DNA of 44,282 nt from RDXT01 sp033765305 (GTDB lineage: Bacteria > Bacteroidota > Bacteroidia > J057), in NCBI GenBank assembly GCA_033765305.1, contig JANRID010000027.1, positions 1-44,282 of the forward strand. The letters run 5' to 3'. The notes beneath the pieces were generated by a model that searched no databases, was not told the origin of the DNA, and saw nothing but the letters and a program-made list of their open reading frames with translations. The translations under genes were made by a program, and so were the position numbers. Shown piece after piece: positions 8,326-16,116 of the stretch (within the stretch, counting starts at the first letter, position 1; each line of letters starts with the position of its first letter).

Positions 8326-9456
8326 AGGCGCATCTGCCGCCGGCGGTGCCTGCATCCATTCGCGCGGCGAGCTGCCCGTGTGCTTGCGGAAGGCCCGGTT
8401 GAAGGTGGCTTTGGAGTTGAAGCCTGCCTCCAGGGCAAGCGCCAGCAGGGTAAACTGCTGATTTTCAGGCATCCGGACCAGCTCCTGAAAAGCCTGCACA
8501 CGGTAGCGGTTGATGAAATCGTTGAAATTCTGGCCGAATCCGCTGTTGATGACCGCCGAGAGCTGGGCTGCAGGCCACTGGAGCTGGCGGGCGAGGTCCG
8601 CCAGCGTGAGTTCGGGGTCGAGGTAGGGCCGGTGCCGGCCCATATGCGCGCCAAGCTGCGCTTTCCAGGCTTCCAGCTCCGGCGGAGGCTGCACCGCCTC
8701 GCGCGCGGGAGCCGCCTCGAGCTCCGCCGCCGGCACAAAGGCAATCTGCCGGGGCTGATACTGCGCATAGCCCTGCACGCCTACATACACGATCAGCCCT
8801 ACCATGCCCAGATTCCACCACCAGTCGTCGTAGAAGCTCCAGTCGAGCATCCAGTCGGCCAGACGCATCAGCTCCTTGAAGGTGAAGCCTGCTGCAATGC
8901 CGTAGATGAAATTGCGGTACCAGGCGAAGCTGACCGCCTCCGGATCCGAAAACTGCGTGAGCATCCAGGCCCGGTAGCTCCGGTAGAGCCGCAGCGACTG
9001 CACGAAATAGGCGATCATGGATGCCCAGACCCCCAGCCGCTCGGCGTAGCCGAATGCCTGCCAGAGCGGATGCTGATCGGCCCGCTGCACGGCGTAGGGC
9101 CCTTGCAGGAAGACCGCCAGCTGCGGCAGGGAGACCAGCAGCCAGGGCAGCAGGTGCAGCAGGTGTTTCCGCTGCAGACGGAATCCGCGGTTGAGCTGGG
9201 CGGAAAGGTAGAAGTACATTGCCGGCCCGAAGAGCAGGGTCGTGCTGCGGGGAAATCCGTCCAATTCCTCCCACAGCACATTGATCCCCGCAAAACCCAG
9301 GGTATAATCCTGAATCTGCTGGCCCAGCAGCCACATGACCCAGCCCAGCAGGGTGTCGGAACGGCGCTCCTGGCGTGCGCCGCGCACCCAGAGCAGGACG
9401 GCGTAGAGCCAGGCGGCGAAATACCCGAATTGGAGCGGCGTGGTGTAGATCGACAT
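8320..9456 (-). CDS. Membrane-anchored AraC family transcriptional regulator
   Basis: 378 aa. Residues 1 to about 240 contain roughly six or seven hydrophobic segments (for example FGYFAAWLYAVLLWV, LLHLLPWLLVSLPQLAVFL, NLGMVGLIVYVGVQGYA). Residues about 270-370 form an AraC-type double helix-turn-helix with the typical LTLADLARQLQWPAAQLSAV and LALEAGFNSKATFNRAFRKH motifs. Such 7TM-AraC proteins are common in Bacteroidota and presumably sense an envelope signal and bind DNA while in the inner membrane. The target genes are not evident. The coding end overlaps the DUF4143 gene tail to tail. Confidence 0.92.
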   Translation of the reverse strand: MSIYTTPLQFGYFAAWLYAVLLWVRGARQERRSDTLLGWVMWLLGQQIQDYTLGFAGINVLWEELDGFPRSTTLLFGPAMYFYLSAQLNRGFRLQRKHLLHLLPWLLVSLPQLAVFLQGPYAVQRADQHPLWQAFGYAERLGVWASMIAYFVQSLRLYRSYRAWMLTQFSDPEAVSFAWYRNFIYGIAAGFTFKELMRLADWMLDWSFYDDWWWNLGMVGLIVYVGVQGYAQYQPRQIAFVPAAELEAAPAREAVQPPPELEAWKAQLGAHMGRHRPYLDPELTLADLARQLQWPAAQLSAVINSGFGQNFNDFINRYRVQAFQELVRMPENQQFTLLALALEAGFNSKATFNRAFRKHTGSSPREWMQAPPAADAPS

Positions 9457-9535
9457 GCGAACCCGTGCAAACGGGATCTAAGGACGTACATTTTTGCCAA
9501 ACAGGCCAGCCGTTTCCCGCATTCGCCTGCGCCGC

Positions 9536-10681
9536 TCAGGGCTGCGCATCGGGCTTGCGGGCGCCGGCCTCCGGGTCCAGGTAGAAGATGCCCTGGGCCG
9601 CCGGGCGCCCGTAGAGTTCCGGACGCACGTATTTACCCTGATGCTCAGGCGCTTTGGCCGATTCCGCCTGAAGCGGGTAGGTCTGGATATAGCGGTCGTT
9701 GCGGCGGGCCATCACGGTCCAGGAGACCCTGGCCCCGGCGGCGCCGGCAATTTCAAAGGTATTGCCCCCGATCTCCCGCGCCACCCAGGGCTGCTGCGGC
9801 GAGCCGATGGAGGTCAGCTGGTAGCTGAATTCCGTATTGATGGCCTCGAAATATGCCGGCAGCTCCACGGTGGCGCGGCCCGCATCGTCGAGCTGGGCGA
9901 TGCCGCGGTAGAGGTTCAGCACCTCGTCGGATTCGATGGAGAAATGGCGGAGGTACTGATGCTCCGGGTCCAGCGGGTGGTCGATGAGGAAGGTCTTGGT
10001 GCCGCTGGCGCCCAGGTTGCCGTTGGCGTATACGCCGTAGGTGGAGCCTTGGCCATAGATCCCGTACGTCGTGCTCTGGCCATAGACCCCGTAGCTCGGC
10101 CCGAGGCCGTACACCCCGGTCGAAGCGCTGGAGGATACATAAGCGCCTATGCTGGCTCCCAACGCCCGCACCCCGTAGAGGTTGCCGGAGGTATAGCAGC
10201 CCGTATTGTTGCTGACCCCGTACAGCCCGGCGTAGCCGCCCTGGCCTTTGACTCCGATTCCGTAGTTGGAAGTCGCCTCGTTCACCCCATGCACGGCGAT
10301 GTGGTCCAGGCTTTGCACGCCGGTAAGCTCGAAGTAGCCGAACGAAACCGCGCTGGCGTAGCTGTTGGTGGACGATGCGGCGCGGAGCGCCGAGCCCTTG
10401 CCTGCATGTGAAATGTCGATGCCTGTCTTGGTGGAGGAGCTCAGGCTCATCGACAGCGAAAGACCCTCGCCGTTGCTGCTGTTGCTCACCTGAATCACCG
10501 GAGACGTATTGGCGGCGCTGTTCTGGGTTGCTTCGAGGGTGCTGCCGGAGGTTCCGGTATGCACGGCGTCGAGCTTGCTGTTGGGGGAGGCTTCGCCGAA
10601 GCCCACGTACTGGGCCCGCAGCGGCAGAACCGCCAGCGCATTCAGCAGCAGCCAGCCGGTTCGTAAGGCAGAGGATTTCAT
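9536..10681 (-). CDS. Secreted hypothetical protein with YG-rich repeats
   Basis: 381 aa with a signal peptide (MKSSALRTGWLLLNALAVLPLRAQ, written here as one cleavable segment of 24 residues ending at Gln). The middle (about 150-235) is a run of short glycine-tyrosine repeats of the form YGVYGxS and YGIYGxG, as in fibre or collagen-like surface proteins. The C-terminal 150 residues start with KTFLIDHPLDPEHQYLRHFS, a segment I recognise from repeat-fibre hypothetical proteins of several phyla, ending in a small globular part. No T9SS sorting domain is evident. The start at 10681 is preferred over one at 10738, which would put 19 residues ahead of the signal. The function is unknown; a surface or fibre role is an inference. 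Confidence 0.8.
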   Translation of the reverse strand: MKSSALRTGWLLLNALAVLPLRAQYVGFGEASPNSKLDAVHTGTSGSTLEATQNSAANTSPVIQVSNSSNGEGLSLSMSLSSSTKTGIDISHAGKGSALRAASSTNSYASAVSFGYFELTGVQSLDHIAVHGVNEATSNYGIGVKGQGGYAGLYGVSNNTGCYTSGNLYGVRALGASIGAYVSSSASTGVYGLGPSYGVYGQSTTYGIYGQGSTYGVYANGNLGASGTKTFLIDHPLDPEHQYLRHFSIESDEVLNLYRGIAQLDDAGRATVELPAYFEAINTEFSYQLTSIGSPQQPWVAREIGGNTFEIAGAAGARVSWTVMARRNDRYIQTYPLQAESAKAPEHQGKYVRPELYGRPAAQGIFYLDPEAGARKPDAQP

Positions 10682-10787
10682 GTGTGAACGCGCTTGGAAG
10701 GCATCCGCAAACATGCCATCCTGCCGGGCAGGGATCAAAGCAATCCGGGGGAGAATCTTTCGTGCGCCGAATTTTTTCGCCGGATGC

Positions 10788-11357
10788 TTATTCCTTCCCC
10801 CCTACCCCTTCGCCCAGTACACATCGCTCCTCCGCCAGCAGCGCCAGGCTGCGGAGGGCATCGAGGCGGCTGCGCTCGTTGTCGAATTCTCCCTTGAACT
10901 GGCTGCGGAGGTTCTTGCGCTTCATCGCTTCGAGAAAGCGGCGCACATCCTCCATATTCTCCAGCAGCAGCGGCGGCACCTCGCGGGGCTTGCCCGACGC
11001 GTCTTTGGCCACCATCGTGAAGTACGAGGTGTTCGTATGCTTCTGCACGCCCGTATCCACCTGCTCCGCCACCACCCGGATGCCCACCACCATGGAGCTG
11101 CGCCCCACATAGTTGACCCGCGCGTGCAGCGAGACCAGCTCGCCCACCTCTACCGGCTCCCGGAATTCCACCGTATCCACCGAAACCGTCACGCAGTAGC
11201 CGCCTGCATGCTTGGCTGCGCATACATAGGCGATCTTGTCCATCAGCGAAAGCAGAATGCCCCCGTGGATCTTCCCGCCGAAATTGGCGTAGCTGGGGAT
11301 CATCAGCTCCGTGAGGGTGGTCTGGGAAAAGGAAACGGAACGGGCTTCGGCAGGCAT
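10788..11357 (-). CDS. Acyl-CoA thioesterase, hotdog fold (YciA/BFIT-like)
   Basis: 189 aa. The hotdog-domain signature NFGGKIHGGILLSLMDKIAY lies at about 25-44, with the catalytic-type Asp in the LMDK segment, followed by VTVSVDTVEFREPVEVGELV and the strand YVGRSSMVVGIRVVAE. The family hydrolyses acyl-CoA to free acid and CoA in the cytosol. The final 50 residues are charged and helical, a known extension in Bacteroidota members. A possible -7 box TACTATTG (11382-11375) sits within the spacer that also carries the terminator of the upstream DUF1501 gene, so the gene probably has its own promoter. Confidence 0.9.
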   Translation of the reverse strand: MPAEARSVSFSQTTLTELMIPSYANFGGKIHGGILLSLMDKIAYVCAAKHAGGYCVTVSVDTVEFREPVEVGELVSLHARVNYVGRSSMVVGIRVVAEQVDTGVQKHTNTSYFTMVAKDASGKPREVPPLLLENMEDVRRFLEAMKRKNLRSQFKGEFDNERSRLDALRSLALLAEERCVLGEGVGGKE

Positions 11358-11383
11358 GGCGCAGCGGTCTGCCCCAATAGTAC

Positions 11384-11423
11384 GAAAAAAACGGCAGCAA
11401 ACGCCCCTGGGCGCCTGCTGCCG
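11384..11423 (-). terminator. Rho-independent terminator after the DUF1800-DUF1501 unit
   Basis: The outer stem CGGCAGCA / TGCTGCCG (11392-11399 with 11416-11423) encloses a second stem CGCC / GGCG. On the minus strand it is followed by seven T residues (complement of 11385-11391). It lies 22 bp beyond the DUF1501 stop codon. Confidence 0.8.
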
Positions 11424-11445
11424 GCATGCATTTCATCGGTTCTGC

Positions 11446-13017
11446 CTACTGTGCGCGCTTCCACACCATCTGCATGGCCTGGTGGCTGCCCTGCTGGAGG
11501 CGGAGGTAATAGGCCCCTTCGGCCAGCGCCGAGCCGTCGAAGGGCAGCTCATACTCGCCCCGGTCGAACTCCTGGTCCGTGACCAGCGCCACCGTGCGGC
11601 CCGATCCGTCGAAGAGGCGGATCTGCACCCGTCCGCCCGGCGTCTGGAAGACCAGCTTCGCCGTGCTGAAGAAAGGATTCGGCTGCAGGGGCATCAGGAC
11701 CGGCACGTCGCCGATCTCCGGCGTGCTGCCGGGCTTCCTGATCAGCGGAATGTACTGGAATTCATCGAACAGGACCGCCTGAATCGTCTCGGCCGGCACG
11801 CTGAACCAGTCCTGAAGCAGCGACGCGTACACCGAGCGGAAATCGTGCTGCATGGGCAGGTTGTCCTGGTCCGTGACCGAGGAGGGAATGACCGGCGTCG
11901 TGCCGAAGACCTTGCTGTTGACCTGGGAGCCGAACACGAAGAGCGGCGCTGCCGATCCGTGATCGGTGCCGAGGGAGGCATTGGACTTGATCCGCCGCCC
12001 GAACTCGGAGAAGGTCATGCCCACCACCCGGTCGGCAAGGCCCAGCTTGCCGAGATCGTCCTGGAAGGCGGCAATTGCATCGGAGACATTCCGCAGCAGC
12101 GCAGCGTGGTTCCCCTGGGTATTGTCGCTGCTGTCCACCTGATTGGCATGGGTATCGAATCCGCCGATGCCCACCACATACACACGGGTTTTGAGCCCGC
12201 CGGCGATCAGGCGCGCGACGATCTTGAGCTGGTCGGCCAGGCGGTTGGCGCCTGCTTCCGGGTAGAGCGGGGACAGGTTCTGCCCCATGCCGGATGCGTC
12301 CTGGATCACGTCGAGATACTGGTTCGTCTGCCGCACCGTCTGGCGGAGGAAATTCAGCTCGTAGCCGTAGCGCGAATTGGGAATTTCATCGCTGCCGCCG
12401 TTGAGCAGTTCGGTGACGTTGTCCGGATCTGTGATGGCCAGGCCCATGTTCATCACCGGCCCCTGGCAGGTGGCGGAAAGCACCGAGCCGATGGTAATGG
12501 CCGGCGGGTCGGGGAACTCGGCGCTGGGATAGCCCTCCGGAAATCCGGGGTACTCCGTATCGAGGTAGCGGCCCAGCCAGCCCGAGGTGACGACCTCGTC
12601 GGCATCGGAAGCGCTGGTCCAGATATCGGTCGCGCGGAAGTGGGAGAAATTGGGATTGGGATAGCCGGCAGACTGCACGACTGCCAGGAGCTTCTCCTGA
12701 AAGAGGCTGTGCATGCCGGACATGGCGGGATGCAAGCCGGCATTGCCTTCCAGCAGCAGGGCCTGGGTATCCGGAATGAGGATATTGGCGCGGGCGCGGG
12801 CGAGGCTGCTGTACTGGTCGAGGGGCAGTACGGTGTTGAGGCCGTCGTTGCCGCCATTGAGCTGCACGAGCACCAGCACACGGTCCGTCTCGGTATCGAG
12901 GCCGGTCAGGGCGGCCAGGCGCTTGTTGCGCGCCCAGGCGCGGACGGGGAAGCCGTTGAGCAGCACCGGCAGGGTGGCAGCGGCGGCGGAGCGGAAGATA
13001 AAGGATCGGCGGTTCAT
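11446..13017 (-). CDS. DUF1501 protein with T9SS type A sorting domain
   Basis: 523 aa. It starts MNRRSFIFRSAAAATLPVLL, a Tat-like signal with an RR pair. DUF1501 features follow: RVLVLVQLNGGNDGLNTVLP near 45-65, GLHPAMSGMHSLF near 95, and the C-terminal HGSAAPLFVFGSQV segment with the DHG motif near 355. The last 80 residues (PLQPNPFFSTAKLVF to the end) are a T9SS type A target domain, so the protein probably crosses the outer membrane. DUF1501 proteins are distant relatives of the alkaline phosphatase/sulfatase superfamily with no established reaction. The gene begins 11 bp after the DUF1800 stop and shares its operon; the two families pair across many phyla. Confidence 0.93.
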   Translation of the reverse strand: MNRRSFIFRSAAAATLPVLLNGFPVRAWARNKRLAALTGLDTETDRVLVLVQLNGGNDGLNTVLPLDQYSSLARARANILIPDTQALLLEGNAGLHPAMSGMHSLFQEKLLAVVQSAGYPNPNFSHFRATDIWTSASDADEVVTSGWLGRYLDTEYPGFPEGYPSAEFPDPPAITIGSVLSATCQGPVMNMGLAITDPDNVTELLNGGSDEIPNSRYGYELNFLRQTVRQTNQYLDVIQDASGMGQNLSPLYPEAGANRLADQLKIVARLIAGGLKTRVYVVGIGGFDTHANQVDSSDNTQGNHAALLRNVSDAIAAFQDDLGKLGLADRVVGMTFSEFGRRIKSNASLGTDHGSAAPLFVFGSQVNSKVFGTTPVIPSSVTDQDNLPMQHDFRSVYASLLQDWFSVPAETIQAVLFDEFQYIPLIRKPGSTPEIGDVPVLMPLQPNPFFSTAKLVFQTPGGRVQIRLFDGSGRTVALVTDQEFDRGEYELPFDGSALAEGAYYLRLQQGSHQAMQMVWKRAQ

Positions 13018-13028
13018 CGGACGGCAGG

Positions 13029-14696
13029 TCAGCTCAGTTGAAATTCGGCGAGGCGCATCATCGTCTGGAGCAGGCCCTGGAGCTTGGCGCTCAGGCCGTC
13101 GCGGAGGGTGGCGTTGCCGGGGTCCTGTTCCCAGGCAAACCAGGTGGAGGTCCATTCGTAATCCGGAATCCCGGCCAGCAGCGTCGTTACGAGGAAGCTG
13201 CGCTGCGAAGCAGGCACCGGCATGGGAAAGAGCCACTCGGCGAGCTGGTCCACCAGGGCATACGGATCGCCCGGATCGCCGGTCTGCTGCGCCACGGATA
13301 CGGGGTCGATGAGCACCCGCAGGCCGCCCCGGCGGTAGCCGGTGGTGATGAGCAGATCCGTCAGCCGGTTGCGGGCCGGCAGGGTGACGGAATTGATCCA
13401 AAGCTCGTGATAGGCAGGCTCCTGGTAATAGGCCGGCCAGCCGGCTACGCTCGGCGGCAGCAGGTAGGCCTGCTGCTGCTCGCTGCAGGCATCGGCCACA
13501 AATCCCCAGGCCGTGTACTGGCCTGCCAGCTGCGCGGCACCCGGCAGGGCGATGGCCAGCTGGCGGAAAAGCCCGACGGTGAAATGCACCGGGCTTTTGA
13601 TCAGGCAGCCCCGGTTGGCCATGTCGAAGAAATGCTCGCTGCCCAGCAGCATGCGCAGCACCGGCCCGACCTCGTAGCCGTGGTCGATGAGCGCCTGCGC
13701 CATCGGCCCGATGACCTCCTGCTCCGCCGTTTCGTCGATCACATAATACACAAACCAGCGGTACAGCTTGCGGCAGAGGTGGCGGGCCGTCTCTTCCTTC
13801 GTGAAAATCAGCTCGATCAGGTCGAGGTATTCCGCATCTCCATTGGGCTGGATCTGGGCATTGCCATAGACCTCCGAAAATTGCTTGACCGTTGTATCGT
13901 GCTGATTGGCAACAAATTCGCTGTAAGGCGCCCCCGGCGCGTTGCGCGGTGCGCGGTCGCGCCAGCCGGTGAGCACCCGCGCAGCGGCTTTTACGTCATG
14001 TTCGGTGTACCAGGTGTAATGGCCTTCGGCGATCAGCGGCCCCTTGCCGATGGTGAAGAGCTCAAACAGCTCGCGGGCGTAGTTTTCGTTGGGTGCAGCC
14101 ACCGTATTCTGGTTGCCGTTGAGGTAGCGCAGCATAGCCGGATTGACCGTCACCACCTTGGCCAGCTCCCGGAAATTGCCCAGCGCCTGGCTGCGCAGCA
14201 GCTGGATGTACTGGTACGAATGCCGGGCATCCTGCACCGCATCAGCCTCGATCACGAAGTGATTGTGCCAGAAGAGGGTCATGTTTTCCACCAGCGTCAG
14301 CGGCTGGCCGATCAGCTGGCCCAGGCTCCAGGACGAGAGCGAGCGCCGGCGGTAGGTGTTGGTGTTCGGCCCGAGCTGTGCCTCCACCCACGTCTCCCCG
14401 ACCGGCACGTACGGGTCATCGGTAAAGCTGGGGTTGAGCGGCGGCGCAGGCTGCGGGCCTGGAGTCAGCAGCTGGTTCAGCACGGCCGCCTGGCCGGCCT
14501 GCACAGCGGCAAGAATTTCGGCGCGGGTAGCGCCAAAGCAGGTCCGGCGCAGGAGGTGCGCCGCTTCGGCGAAGGTCCAGGCGCCTGCGTAGGGCTGCAG
14601 GCCGCTTTGGACGCGGCCCGGCTTGCGGGCCTTCGCCTCCAGGGACCGCTCGGCCAGGACAGCGCCGGCCTGGCGGACGAATGATCTTCGGTTCAT
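13029..14696 (-). CDS. DUF1800 family protein
   Basis: 555 aa, starting at ATG 14696 (MNRRSFVRQAGAVLAE), a Tat-like N-terminus nearly identical in form to that of the DUF1501 partner. DUF1800 landmarks are HLLRRTCFGATRAEI near 50, MTLFWHNHFVIEAD near 140, NYARELFELFTIG near 200, and VAGWPAYYQEPAYHELW near 420. The conserved WHNHF histidines suggest metal or substrate binding, but no reaction is proven for the family. Unlike its partner it has no C-terminal sorting domain, so it may stay periplasmic while DUF1501 is exported. An upstream in-frame extension to 14756 is rejected in favour of the paired MNRRSF start. Confidence 0.93.
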   Translation of the reverse strand: MNRRSFVRQAGAVLAERSLEAKARKPGRVQSGLQPYAGAWTFAEAAHLLRRTCFGATRAEILAAVQAGQAAVLNQLLTPGPQPAPPLNPSFTDDPYVPVGETWVEAQLGPNTNTYRRRSLSSWSLGQLIGQPLTLVENMTLFWHNHFVIEADAVQDARHSYQYIQLLRSQALGNFRELAKVVTVNPAMLRYLNGNQNTVAAPNENYARELFELFTIGKGPLIAEGHYTWYTEHDVKAAARVLTGWRDRAPRNAPGAPYSEFVANQHDTTVKQFSEVYGNAQIQPNGDAEYLDLIELIFTKEETARHLCRKLYRWFVYYVIDETAEQEVIGPMAQALIDHGYEVGPVLRMLLGSEHFFDMANRGCLIKSPVHFTVGLFRQLAIALPGAAQLAGQYTAWGFVADACSEQQQAYLLPPSVAGWPAYYQEPAYHELWINSVTLPARNRLTDLLITTGYRRGGLRVLIDPVSVAQQTGDPGDPYALVDQLAEWLFPMPVPASQRSFLVTTLLAGIPDYEWTSTWFAWEQDPGNATLRDGLSAKLQGLLQTMMRLAEFQLS

Positions 14697-14819
14697 GTGG
14701 GCAGGAGTAGCGGTGGCGGAATAGGCGGAAAACGGGTTTGGCCTTAGACCAGGCAATGATGCTCAGGTTTAATGCCTCATCCTGTTTTTTTTCCGGACAA
14801 TTGCAGCCGCTTCCCCCGC

Positions 14820-16112
14820 CTATTTGCCGGCGGCGAAGGCAATTCCGCCCTGCACAGCCAGCCCCCGGCCCCGGCCGGGCAGCACGCCGCCGAGCACCTG
14901 ATCCGCCGACGCAAACCAGGTCAGGCCATAGGCCCCTATCCGGATGTTCCCCTGCCCTGCCAGCCCAAGCCGCAGCCCGTCGATGCCGCCGGCACCGGCA
15001 TGCGCCGCCAGCTGCACCGGGCCAAGCTGCCGCACATAGGCCGCCCATACCACCGGGCGGGCGCCCGTGGCGCTGTAGCGGCCCAGCCCCTGGATGATGC
15101 CCGCCTGAACCGCAGCCCGTTCCCCCAGCTCATACCCGATCTGCGCCTGCACCAGACCCGGCAGTACGGTGCGGTATCCGCCCGCCATCGAATCCGGATA
15201 CAGCAGCATCCGCAGCGTATCGCTCAGTTCCTCCCCATCCGGAAAGCCATCCGCAAACAGCTCCGCCGCATCGAAGCCGGCGTAGCTCAGGTCTACTTCG
15301 TTGTCGTACACCGTGCCGCGCCACCGGATGAACCCCAGGTCCGTGGCGCTGATCCCGGCCTGCCAGGGCCCGTCAGGGTTCCAGTGCAGGCCCGCATCGA
15401 TGCCGGCCCCGGTTCCGCCCTGGCCTTCCGGAAGGCGGAAGCGCGTGTAGGCGCCGCGCAGGTCGATCTGGCGGCCGTCCGCCGCCGTGAGCAGCGAGTA
15501 GGAGACCGACTCCCAGCTGTCCGCCTGCGTGCCGATCAGCACCTTGGCCCGCAGGCCCCAGGCCAGGCGGCCCGAGTCCGCAGCGCCCGCCGTGCCGGCG
15601 GCGATTTCGTTCCAGGCCTGGCGCAGCAGGTGCATCTCCGCATCTTCCAGCGTCTGGCCGGCGTACCGGGCATTGCCGTAGAGCACGAGCCCCAGCGTAT
15701 GCGGCGCGCCGAAGCGCAGGGAGGTCAGCTGCATGCGGCTGAAATCCAGGCTCAGCGGCACCCTGCCGATCCGGCCCCAGCCGCCGGCGCTCCAGCCCTG
15801 CCCGATGTGCAGGCGGTTTTCCCCGCCCAGATAGCCCATCAGGCGGTCTTTGTCGGCTGTTTCAAGGACGCCCTCCAGCGAGAGCAGCTCGCCGAGGGGC
15901 ACAGGCTGCAGCGCAGCCGCATACATGCCGGATGTCCAGATGCCATACGCCCCGGCGGCATGCAGCAAGGCTGGCTGGTAGCGCAGCCCGGCGCCAGGGG
16001 TTCCGAATATCAGCGCGCCCGTGCCGGTCTGGGCCTGGAGCCCGGCTGACAGGCCGAGGCAGATTCCGGCGGAAAGGAGCTGCGCGCAGATGCGTTTCGT
16101 CAGGTTCATCAT
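14820..16112 (-). CDS. DUF5723 family outer-membrane barrel-like protein
   Basis: 430 aa with a signal peptide ending near GLQAQTGTG. The body alternates glycine-rich beta strands and turns (GLRYQPALLHAAGAYGIWTSG, GGWGRIGRVPLSLDFSRMQ) and ends in repeated beta strands, as in DUF5723 proteins of Bacteroidota, which are predicted outer-membrane barrels of unknown function. The coding start at 16112 (or 16109) lies 4 bp after the stop of the large lipoprotein gene, so the two are probably translated from one message. No sorting domain is present. A role as the membrane partner of the two preceding surface proteins is an inference from the operon. Confidence 0.8.
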   Translation of the reverse strand: MMNLTKRICAQLLSAGICLGLSAGLQAQTGTGALIFGTPGAGLRYQPALLHAAGAYGIWTSGMYAAALQPVPLGELLSLEGVLETADKDRLMGYLGGENRLHIGQGWSAGGWGRIGRVPLSLDFSRMQLTSLRFGAPHTLGLVLYGNARYAGQTLEDAEMHLLRQAWNEIAAGTAGAADSGRLAWGLRAKVLIGTQADSWESVSYSLLTAADGRQIDLRGAYTRFRLPEGQGGTGAGIDAGLHWNPDGPWQAGISATDLGFIRWRGTVYDNEVDLSYAGFDAAELFADGFPDGEELSDTLRMLLYPDSMAGGYRTVLPGLVQAQIGYELGERAAVQAGIIQGLGRYSATGARPVVWAAYVRQLGPVQLAAHAGAGGIDGLRLGLAGQGNIRIGAYGLTWFASADQVLGGVLPGRGRGLAVQGGIAFAAGK

Positions 16113-16116
16113 GGGG

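Noticed and set aside
9536..10681. YG-repeat gene as part of a prophage tail module
   Set aside because: No other phage gene lies nearby and it has a signal peptide.
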